Shown: one piece after another, positions 46,526 to 58,500 of the stretch
How positions within the stretch are numbered: the first letter of the stretch is position 1
Layout: every line of letters starts with the position of its first letter
Assembly (NCBI GenBank): GCA_907165275.2
Contig: OU015653.1
Coordinates: 5,052,001 to 5,116,000, forward strand
Direction: 5' to 3'
From: Zygaena filipendulae
Taxonomy: Eukaryota; Arthropoda; Insecta; Lepidoptera; Zygaenidae
Length of the DNA: 64,000 nucleotides
The notes under the pieces: generated by a model
The model's input: the letters and a program-made list of their open reading frames with translations, nothing else
What the model was told of the DNA's origin: nothing
Database searches by the model: none
Made by a program: the position numbers and the translations under genes

Positions 46526-49500
46526 CTACAAAAAAAAAAAATAAGAACGGCCGTTGTTATTTGTATCCATTATTACTTATTTACCTATTTACTTTGGTAC
46601 ATTTGGTACCAAAATAGTGTACCTTTGAGCTTAACAATGATGTTATCAGCGGCGTTCTTCTCCCACGCCAGCCGGCAGTTCGCCGGCAAATAAAGCAGCT
46701 CCGGCGAGTCTAGCTCGGGCAGCGCAGCAAACGCTGATGTATAGTCCTGAAAATTATAGTTGGTTTCATCCAGGGTTCGCCTGGAAAGGGGTAAAAAACA
46801 ATCCGGCTCGAAGGACCACTATGTACAATTGACCAGAAATAATACAAACACCTTCAACTTTACTGTTATTTATTTTAATTACTTAACCACCTTCATCCAC
46901 TAAATATTCTTTTTATTACACTGTCATATATCATAATCATTAGCCTGCAGCAGTCCACTGCTGGACATAGGCCTCTACAAGAGCTCGCCGCCTAAATTTA
47001 AAACTACTGAACCAATTTCAAAAATTCTTTCACCATGAATGCTACGTTATCTCTGAATAACATAGGCTTTATTGTAACCGGCCATTCCCGCGGGAACTCC
47101 GATATAACCGCGGGGAGCAACTAGTAGTTTAGCATAGTGACCTGCAGTCGGTCGGTGTAGGGCAGCGGCGCGGGCAGGCGCGCGCCGGCGGGGCGCCACT
47201 GGGGCGCCAGCGCGGCGTCCCCGAGGCAGGCGCGGTGCAGCGCGGCCAGCAGCGCGCGGTCGGGCGCCGCCTCCACGCGCGCCGCGTACAGCGCCAGCCA
47301 CAGCGCGCGCGCGCCGCCCGCGCCCGCGCCCGCGCCCGCGCCGCCCACGCGCGCGCACGCGGACACCTCGCCCCAGTCCCACTCGTATCGCCGGCTCCAG
47401 CCTGAGCGACACACCCCGCACGTAACGCATCTACATACAGTCTATAGTTTGCAGCAGTAATCATCGACTACAGCAAAGGAATAATAAACCGGTCCTAACA
47501 CGTTTCACTAAAGGCGGGTGACGGGTTTTTATACGGACGGGACGGGACGGGACGGGAAGTTGCGGAAATATCGTTTCATACACAAAGTATATGAATGAGC
47601 ATATGTGACGGACACAAGGACGGGACGTGAACGGGACGGAGACATGACTGCCTCGTTCAAAACGGGAACGTGGTGTGAATGCATGCATGCATTCATGCTT
47701 ATGTACGTATACCCTAATACGACTAATAATATATGTAATATTTTTATACTTTGTACTAGTATAAATTAATATATTTCTGTTGGTTGAATACCTACTTAAA
47801 TAGATAAATAAAGAACGACACACACCCACACAATTTGGTGCGAGTGCGAGTGTGTGCGTGTGCGTGTGCGGTCCCCTTGTGTCCCCAACCTCAGACAGCA
47901 CTATACGATAGTCCCCGACCTTGCGGCACGTAGGCGCGGCGCTGCTGCACGAGCGCGTGGAACAGCGCGAGGCAGGCGAGCTGCCGCACGCGCCGCGCCG
48001 CCCCGCCGCCACCCCCGCCACCCCCGGCAGCCCCACCGTCACCCCCTTCGCCAGCCCCACCCCCGCTCTCGCCCCACGCGCGCAGCGTGCCCAGCACGTT
48101 GTGCTTCACGCCCTCCGCCGCCTGCATCACAAGAACATTAAATTGGCACCTACATTGTTGTTCCTCGCGGTTTCATCCGCAATAATTTCGAAGTCCACGC
48201 CCGAATTCCGGCAATAAAAAGCAGGTACTCATATCCTTTTCTATATCCCTGACAACGTGTATGCTAAATTACATAATGGTCGGATGAGCGGTTAAGGCAT
48301 GAAAGTGTAATACTTAATTAGTACATACAGAAATGACACCACCGTTGCCGTTGGTTGGTAGTTGGTTACCAAACCTAAATGCTAGACTAGGTGTCGCGGG
48401 TTCGATTCCCGCATTAGGGTAAACAGTTATTTATTTAATGTTAACACATACGGTATAGGCCCACCTACAATACAATATGTCATAAACGTTTGTTTTTACC
48501 CTGAGTCTGAGTGTTTAGCGTATACGTACGTACCTACGTATTTTTTTTTTATATAATAACTAGCTGTGCCAGGCGGTTTCACCTGCGGTAATTTCGGAGT
48601 TCCCGGAGGAATTCTGGGATAAAAAGTACCCTATGTCCTTCTCCGTACCCCTGAAAACGTGCATGCCAAATTTCATCCAAATCCGTTCAGCCATTTTTGC
48701 GAGATTGAGTAACAAACATCCAAACATCCACACTTTCACATTTATAATATTAGTAGGATTATCGCGTAAACGTCCGCTTACACCTACATAAAAATAAATA
48801 CACACCTCCAGAACGACTTGAAGGCATGTGTTGGCTATGAGTGGCGGAACCTCACGGTCCTCGGCCACTATCCACAACCGAAACTCTGGATGAAAGTCTT
48901 CAGCCTGAAACATTAAATCTTTAAAATTAATAGAGAATATGGTGGTATGATACCGTTTATTTTATTCGTGTATAGTGTAGTGCAGCGTGGTGTAGTGTAG
49001 TGCAGCGTGGTGTACTGTAGTGCAGCGTGGTGTAGTGTACGGAAGCGTGGTGTAGTGTAGTGCAGCGTGGTGTACTGTAGTGCAACGTGGTGTAGTGTAG
49101 TGAAGCGTGGTGTAGTGTAGTGCAGCGTGGTGTAGTGTAGTGAAGCGTGGTGTAGTGTAGTGCAGCGTGGTGTAGTGTAGTGCAGCGTGGTGTAGTGTAG
49201 TGAAGCGTGGTGTAGTGTAGTGCAGCGTGGTGTAGTGTAATGCAGCGTGGTGTAGTGTAGTGCAGCGTGGTGTAGTGTAGCGAAGCGTGGTGTAGCGTAG
49301 TGCAGCGTGGTGTAGTGTAGTGCAGCGTGGTGTAGTATAGTGCAGCGTGGTGTAGTGTAGTGCAGCTCAGTGTAGTGCATACATACCGGCCTGCGCTCGA
49401 GCGCCGCGAGGAACGCATGCAGCTCGTGCGTGAAGGGTGAGGCGGCCACCACGAGCGCAAGCCACGCGCCGCCGCCGCCCGCGCCCGCCAGCGCCGCCTC

Positions 49501-52500
49501 CCACGCCGGGGCGCCCTCCTCTACACCCACCTGCCGGTGCCAGTGACCAACACATCGCGTTACGTCACATTTTTAAGATGGTCAACATTTGTATTGGTAC
49601 AAATTTTACAACACGATTGGTGTAGAGGTTAGTGAAACTGACTGTTACGCCAGGTATCGCAGGGTCGATCCCCACAACAGGGTAAACATTTGTGTTTAAC
49701 GACACAAGCTGAAGGTCCTAAGTCTGCATTATTCGTCGCTAGATCTTAATCTAACTATCAACCTTTTGTCGAGTGGGGCAATATTGTTAAGCAAAAAAAT
49801 TACGGATACCTAATTATTGTTATACGATTTGTTGTAGGCTCCATGTGCTTGATAAAGCACTGTGTGTATACGTGTGTTCTCGTGTGTATGTGTATAGGCA
49901 CGTACCTGCGTGAGCGTGACGGCGTGTGCGTGCGCGTGCGCGGCCAGCACGTCGGCGGCGTGCGCGGCCAGCAGCAGCACGGGCCGCACGCCGCGCGCGC
50001 CCGCGCCCCGCCGCGCGCCGCTCCACCGCAGCGCGCCGCCCACGCCCTGCGCCGCGCTCACTGCGCCGCTGCCTGCCACACACCACCCCACACCACACCA
50101 CGCCGTCACAGGACGCGCATTAACAGCACCTCATCCATCAACATCAATATATTGTGCGAGGTTCTCGTATCGGCAGGAGTCGACGAAGGTATCACCATCA
50201 TTATCACCATCGATCATGTAACGTACATACCTACCATGATTTGTTTTATTTTGATGTATTACCTATGGTGATTTTGAATTTTTGACTTTGCAGTTTATGT
50301 GTGTCACGCATTAAGAGCATTTTATAGACATTGGTTAAATGCAGTGTTTATCGACCTCATAAAATATAAAAGAGAGGGAGATGCTTAACAAGCTAGGCAC
50401 AGCTCACTTGATGTTAAGTGGCAGTGTGCTTGAAGATTGTAAACACACCTAGCTCGGAATGGGATTGGGGGTCAGGCTGTCATGTGAGGTACTGTTAGGG
50501 GGTTTTCAACATGTAGAGGGTAGCTCACTGGTCGGGCACTGGAACGTGGCGTACCACGATGGTGACACGGGGGGTGTGGGTGTATGGGTGTGTGGGTGGA
50601 GGGGGGCGTCTCACCCAGCAGCGCGTCCACCAGCCGCACGATAGCCTGGTACTGCGCGTGCGGCTGCATCGCGCCGGCCGCCACCACCGCCTCGAACGCG
50701 CTCAGCCCGAGCGCCTCGCCCGCGCCCCCGGCCCCAGCCCCGCTGACAAACTCCGCCCACGCGCGCTCCGAGCCCAGCGACAACTTGTTGAAAAACTCCT
50801 CGCTCGTCGCCTGCGGGTTTACACTTGTCAGTTGTCAATAAAAGTTTTCTTGGCGATTGAAGAACTAACGTCTTGGGTTTACCTATCTAAGTTTCCCAGT
50901 TGGACTACGTAATTTGAGCCAATACGAAATATATTATCTACTGCCTTGGAACACGCTGAACTCTTCCAACGCTAAGTTAAACCAATGGACTAAACTAACA
51001 GCTAGTATGTATTATATTTGTATTAGATGAACTAGATTCGCCCTGTGCGCGAGCTGCGAGCAGCTCGCGTTTCCGAGCCAGGGCCGAAACAATTTCCCCA
51101 TACAAACAACTATAGTTCGGCGGCCATCTTGAAAAATGACGCAATCGAAAAACTGATTCGATATTCGGCATCAGCGACCCCAAAAACCCCCGGATGCCCA
51201 ACCTCACCCAGATAGAATCAACTTTTTTTCGGCCGCCATTTTGAATCCGCCATTTTGGATTTTTACCACGCCAGGCGGTTGCCCCCCATTGTCCTCTATG
51301 ACATTTGTTTGAGCACCCCCCATCAGACTCTTTTAGTTTCGGAGATAATCGAGTTTGAATTTTGTTCGGCGGCCATGTTTTTTTCCGCCATTTTGAAAAA
51401 AAAGTTACACTATTGAAATTTGCCCAAGGTGTGGATGAAATTTAGTTAGAAACGTTTTCACTTTCGATGGATAGTTTCGGCGGGCAGTCGACTCACTACC
51501 TGATGAGAAGCAGGAATCGAAGATGTCGAGGTTTTCCCATAATCACCGAAACGTCCCCTCTACATGTTCCATACATTATATCAACCTAGAGATGCTCCTT
51601 CTGGGAGAACAATTATGTCAATGAGTGAGTGGTAATCCAGCTTTATACCTATATTATAATTTAACTCAACGTCGCAAATAAGAAACTTATGTAAAGAGCG
51701 ATATTAAGTTTTATAAGAGCTACTATTCTACACCAAATCGACTCACTCAACTTACCTTTAGCGGAGCCAATTTCTTAACACATTCATCCGGTATCCATTT
51801 GTATGTGTTTTTGATCTCACTTATGATATTTTGATCGTAGTTGTGGTTCAGATTTCCGATGAATATTTGCCACAACTGCAACAACATTTTTTCTTTGCAT
51901 GATCCAGTATTTTCAATCTATACCTATGCCAATTAATTTCCAGCGCAACGAACGAGACATTTTGAGAGCGTGTTTAGTTCGATTTTTGAATAACCTTTGT
52001 ACCTAAATGTACGCAGCACGTAGCCAACTTTACTCACGCAAAACGCAAAAATACATCGATAAGGGTCTTCCCACACATACTTTTCTTGCGACGGCCGGTC
52101 GGCTCAACGCGAGTATGCGATGTGCGGTGACCTTTGTAAATGCAGGAGGGGTGAGGTTTTGTGTTTTGAGCGAGCAGGATATGCTAGTTGACTAAGTTTT
52201 AGTATTTAGTCCGTGTAGATCAATAAAAGTTATTGCGCACGTATTTTTCAGTTTTTTATGTAATCAAAAAATAATGGTGGTACACTGAGGCGGAATGTCG
52301 CGTGAGTGCGTGACGTCACTATCCGGTACAGTTTTTACGGGGCTCATACCGATTAATGACATCACAAGCCTCCCACTCCTAAACTTGGATCCGCTTTATC
52401 TATGTATATTTTCATTAGATTGAAAAAGCAAAATTTACGTGTCTATTATTCTAATTATTTTACTGACGGACTAATTAGAATAGGGATGTTGACTACTATT

Positions 52501-55500
52501 GAAAATCAAAATTCTAATTAGTCCGTTAGTTAGAAAATAAAAAAAACAATAGACACGTATTTTTTGCTTTTTTAAATAAATTAAAATATACAGAGATAAA
52601 GCGCATTAAAGTTTAGGATGAGGAGGTCGTGACGTCACTAACCGCAAAACAGCCATACAAACTGTCAGAATAGTGACGTCACGAGAAATTTCAACTCAAT
52701 ATATCGCCGTTATTTTTTGATTACGTAAAAAAGAAAAAATACCTGTCCAATATTTTTTAATAATCTACAAGACGGACTAAAAAATAAAAATTAGTCAACA
52801 TGCCCATTGTGGTTGTCATGGCGGCGACATGGCTACTGGCGCACTGGCGCGACCGTCTCACGTGTTCGGGGAAGTGGTCCGGGTAGACGGCGCGCAGCAG
52901 GTGCAGCAGCACCGCGTGCTGGTCCCGGTGGCGCAGGCCCAGCAGCGTGCGCTCGGCGACGCGCCGCGTCACGCGCCGCGTCACCTCCGCGTCGTCCATC
53001 GCCTCCTGGCGGACAATGAAGCGGACGATTCGACACTTCGAAGTACCCGGCCTTACATATAATCCAAGTGTGTTGTTTGTTTATTTGACTTACTATGACT
53101 GTATGAACGATGCTCGCTATACCTATCGATCGACGATCGATCATGTTGTAACTTCACTACCTACCTGTAAAAATCTGTAGGTCAGCTTGTACTTAAGTTT
53201 TCCTTTTTCCTTCTTTTATTACTGTTACTGCAGAATGCACACTAAAATTTATACAGATAAGTACCTGTTACGTACCTGCCTATTTTTTATTAGTATGCTT
53301 AGTAGATACAGCGACTCAGGTAGCTATCACCATACTAATGTATGTATACTTATAGATACAAATAATACAAATGTTTAAGATTAATTGTTAATTTTATAAT
53401 GTAAATTATGTTACAACTTATGTCTATTCTTTCTCCAAAATAAATAAATGGTAATCAACTAAGCAATAAATTTTTCGAATAAAACTACATCAATAGGAAA
53501 CACTGTATAATATGTATCGCAAGTCAAATCATATGTAGGTGTGACGATTTTCGTTTCATCGACTCACAAATCACGTCGAACGGTACTAAAGAAGTTATCA
53601 TTAAAAAAAAAAAACGCAATGCAAGTAGGTAGGTAGAGTCGATACCGGCTGGTCGCGCACCGCGTCCGCGTACACGTGCAGCAGCGCGCGCAGCGGCAGC
53701 GGCGGCGCGGCGCGGGCCGAGCGCGCGTGCAGCACCAGGCGCGCCGCCGCCCGCGCCGAGCGCGCGTAGCGGGCGCGCTGCGCGTGCAGCGCCGCCGCCG
53801 CCGCGCCCGCCGCCGCCAGCGCCGCGCGCACCGTGCCGCTCGCCGAGCGCGTGCCGCGCAGCGACGACATCACGCCCGCGTCGTGCAGGATGTCCTCCTT
53901 GCTGGACAACTCCACCAGCAGCCGCTCCTGACAAACGACACGCGTGACGCGACACGAGCCGGACGCCATTAACAACCTTACAATGGTGAAACTAGCGCCG
54001 CCCGCTATGAAGTGCAGAATTAACATAAACACAATTAACATGAAGGTAAAAACAGAATATTCTTTTATCGATTTATTTTTAAATAACATAATATCTTAAA
54101 AAATAATACATGATTTTTTAAAGTGACGTGTCGATGCAAACGGCTGGAAAAATTGCATTTGGTATATCAGATTAATCGGTAAGTTTCCTTGAATTTTGTA
54201 CACCGAAATGGAAAATAAATAGTTTTTAAGGTTTTCTCTGCAATTAGTAAATTTCTTTGAATGTATATACCTACAATATAATTTTTAGTAAGTACTTACA
54301 TGAAAGAATAATTGTTACCGGATTTATTTCCAATATAAAAATAACGTCACCATGTGAGAGACAATTTTGGTAACACACATAACAGGTGTTTTGTATGTAC
54401 GTGTGTGTGGTACAGCGGCAGTTACCTGCAACTCGTGCTGCTCTGTCTGCAGCGCGGACATTTTCAGCTTGATCTCCGTGGCTTGCTCGTTTATTTCCGG
54501 ATTTTGTTGTTGCAATGCGAAATGTATTAATTGATCTGGAATAAAAAACGTTTATATAAACTTTACGGAGGGTATCTAAAATAGGGGAAACTGGACTGGA
54601 CAACGCGTCCAGTGTGGGAATATTATTAGCTAGTAGTACAAATTTTATTTTGTTTTTGATAGATAGGAACATAGAATTATTATAGAGAGTCACCAAAGGT
54701 CATTTCACAAGCTTCCCACGCACCCATTCATTTATATTGAATCATACTATCACTCTGCACGAGCTAGCTCGATGCTATTTTCCCCTGCATCCAACTTACG
54801 CTACTCGTACGTACCTATATAAACGACATATTTAGAGATTATTTAAGATTGTGTTCTACAGTGACGGCCACATATAGTACTTGTTTACTTCCACAACCCG
54901 TCCCGTCGTATCACCCGTGACGACAAGCACAATCACATACGATCTACGTGGGAGTAAATAGCCCCTATACAGTATACACTGGGTAATATTATTAGGCCCG
55001 TATTAATACGTATAAAAGCTAATGCTTGTAAGTCTTTTTCTTCTTCATTTGTGATAGACCAATAATCTTGAGAGCTTACTACCAGCCTCTGAGTAGCTTT
55101 TATTAATATCTACGGGTGCAAACGTATTAACTCTATGGATGTAAGATATTATGAACATTGTGATCGCATCGTATTTTCTAATTGCGTGTGCAGCGCGAGT
55201 CGCATGCCTTCTATCGCGTGTCGTGTGTCGCGTGTGTCGCGTGTGTTGTGTCGTGTGCCGTACCGACGAGCCCGTCGTGCGTGGGCGTGAAGTGCAGCAC
55301 CGCGAGGCGCGCGGCGCGGTGCGCGGGCAGCCCGGCGCCCAGCGCGCCCAGCCGCGTGGCCAGCAGCACGCGCGCCGCCGCGCCGCCCCCGCCGCCACCG
55401 CCGCCCCCGCCGCCCCCGGGCGCCAGCCCCGCCGCCGCCGCCCACCACCACTCGTCCAAGCTCTCCACCTCGGTGATCACCAGCACGCGCCCCAGTCTGC

Positions 55501-58500
55501 GGGCACGGGTGAGACGCTATTACCTACGTCGTGATAAGATGGTGGTTTCTCGTTGGAGTTTCTGAACGCAGCGCATGATTCGTTTTTTTATGTTCAAAGC
55601 TTAGATAAATGATTGATCTCCGCTGCGCTCCGACGGAGACCAATCATTTATCTAAGGTTCAAAGCTTACTTTTTTATATTTAGATTATTCACTCAATGCC
55701 GGTCGTCACTATACCTACGAACGTGTTCTGCGAACGTACGGTGCACACGTCAAGGACCAGTCCCCTTAGCCAAGTTAACAATCATATCACGTGGTAAACG
55801 AATAATCTTCCAGTCAAAAAGTACTACGTGGCGTGAGGATGAGTCCCTTACCGCCGCACTCAGAGTCGACTTTAATGATTACTTAGTTAAGTATAGATTT
55901 TTAAAACAAAACTGCCGCAATCAGACAAGTTTAATAAATTAATGTTAGTAGACATTTAACTAATTAAGTTACATCTCATTAAATGCCAATTAACATTAAT
56001 TTACTGAACGTCTCTGATTGCGGCAGTTTTGTTTTAAAAATCTATACTTATCTAAGTAACCATTAAAGTCGACTCTGAGTGCGGCCGTTAGTTTTCATCA
56101 GCGATAACAATTAAAGATTGTCAACTCGGTTAAGTGAGCTGTTTCGACATTTTTCGCAACCAGTTGCGGAAGACGAAGTACTTTTGTTAGTTCGAAAGCA
56201 ACTAAATATTAAACGGATGTATTATAAAGCGTAGGAGAGGCATCAATCGCCGGTGGGAGTCCGTTGGTGTCGAGCTCCGGGGTTGTGTGTGGCCTGGGGG
56301 ATTGCTACCGTGCAGGGCGCGGGCGCGCGGTACCTGGCGGCGACGAGCGCGGCGCTGCGCAGCGCGTCGCTGGCCGCGGGCACGAAGTCGCACTGCGCGC
56401 CGGCCAGCGAGCTGCGCAGCCAGCGCACCGCCTCGCCCTCCGGGTCCACCAGCAGTGGCGTGCAACCACACTTAGGTGTGCCCAAAAACTGAACAAACAT
56501 ACAAATTCAAAAATACTTTATTAGGTACCTACTTATGTTAGACCGATTCTAACATAAGTAATGAAGTTGTTATAAACTATAAAATCCTTACTATTATAAA
56601 TATATGAAAGTGAGTTTGTTACGCTTTCGATTATATGATTTCGCTCAATCGATTATAATGAAATTTTGAATACACATAGTCAGGAGAACAGAGCAGAGAA
56701 CAGAATCCAGAATTCCCGCGGGAACTCCGAAATTAACGCGATTGAAACCGCGGGGCACAGCTCGTATTAATTAAATCAATAAATAATACCTGGTGTATGG
56801 TGACAGCGTTCTTGAGGGCGCTCCGGTCCGAGGGCAGGCCGTCCGCCTCCCACTTGAGCTGCGCCTCGGCCGTCGACAGGAAGCTTACGACGGAGAACGA
56901 CGCGTCCTCCAGCCCGATGAGAGCGCTCCACTTCTTTATGTACTCGCTGATGTACAACCACACAATGGTTTTACACTATTAATATTAGTTTTATACATAA
57001 TGTAAGGTTAAACAAAGGTCGTATTGAAGGATTTAGTATTCGATTTGGATAAAATTGAGCACGCAATTTGTCGAAGCGCTGACGGATTATTCTTTCTATA
57101 AGGATGTTGACAACTTTTAAAAATCAAAATTTTAATTAAACCGTCTTTTAGAGAATTAAAAATCATTAGACACGTTTTTTTTTTCAAATAAATAAAAATA
57201 CACAGAGAAAGCATATTAAAGTTTAGGGTGGGGGTTCGTGACATCACTTACCGCTACAAGTCGCCATACAAACTGCACTAGTTAGAGACGTCACGCGAAA
57301 TTTCAACTCAATGTATCGCTGTTATTTTTTGATTACGTAAAAAAAGAAAAAATACGTGTCCAATATTTCTTATTAATCTACAAGACGGACTAGAAAAAAT
57401 AGTCAAATAGCCTATTGCCGCGGACGCTCTGACCAATAAAATGTAAAGGTCATTCACCAGCGTAAATACAAGTTTTTAACTATTTGTCAACGTTTTCTCT
57501 GTGACTTTTTAGTGTTTTTTAATGTGTATTTTTTATTAGTTACATATTGTGCCTCATTTAAAATTACAGCCTGTATAGAATTAATTAGACATAATATGTA
57601 TTACACTGCTGATCATCAAAAATAAATTGTTTTGTTATTGCTCAAACAACATATGTACACTTGATGAGTCGTATTAAAATCGTATTTGTTAATTCTAAAT
57701 AAGTCAGTATTTTTTTTTCGTTATTCAATAAATAATTATAATTTATACAGTAAATACTTACTTGGCTTCTGGCTCGGTTAAATCAGGCAGGTACACAATA
57801 TAAGCGGCGGCTAGCAAGGAACGTTGATTCACTTCCGATATTTCTTTCGATATATTTTCCAGCTGAAATGGCAGGAATTTTATATGTATTTCATATGAAA
57901 AAAACCTGTACTAGGTAGGTAGGTACTATTTATGCGTTTCCGTCACCACCACTGCATGTCCATCAATCAAAACTCTAATGTTAATAGATATGGCTAAGTA
58001 GGTGAAAACAAAAAAGCAGTTATTATTAAGCAATTTATTTTATGTTTTGATAGTAACGCAGAGAAAAGTAGGTACCGAAGGGGACCCCTCCTTATAATAC
58101 TGTATACTTTATTTATAATACTGTATACTGTAATCCTCACTATTACAGTATACAGTATTATAAATGCGATTGTGAGTTTTTTCTGTTTGTTTCGCTTTCA
58201 CGCCTTAACGGCTCTACCGATCATCATTAAATTTTTCATATAAGAAAAGGATATAGGGTTCTTTTTATCCCGGAATTCTCGCGGGAAGTCCGAAGTTTCA
58301 TGGGTGAAACCCAGGCCCGGATCTTGAATTTCATCGAGGCCGTCAATATTTTTACCGTTTCACTGAAATCGCGGGGAACACCTAGGATGAAAATAAAATC
58401 ACAATGCGGGGCGTCCCCTTGATCAAAATGTTGACTGTCGCAGCATTTTACTGTGTTTAGTGAGTAGACAGTGTGTAGTGTGTAGTGAGTGGGTACTGGG

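Noticed and set aside
47461..48060. 199-codon minus-strand frame
   Set aside because: It is the wrong frame of dynein exon 47920-48121 fused to intron; the in-phase exon explains the GC-rich part.
48340..48425. Possible tRNA gene (GGTTCGATTCC B-box)
   Set aside because: The acceptor and anticodon stems do not pair properly, and related copies with the same downstream tail exist, so it is a SINE head.
48913..49530. 205-codon minus-strand frame with repeating [10 protein letters not shown]
   Set aside because: Only its first part (49387-49530) is a dynein exon; the remainder is the 20-bp minisatellite read past a good splice donor.
53524..53972. Gly/Ala/Arg-rich alternative frames on both strands
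   Set aside because: They are shadows of the GC-rich dynein exon 53646-53927, whose true frame gives the AAA6-linked helices with matching phases.
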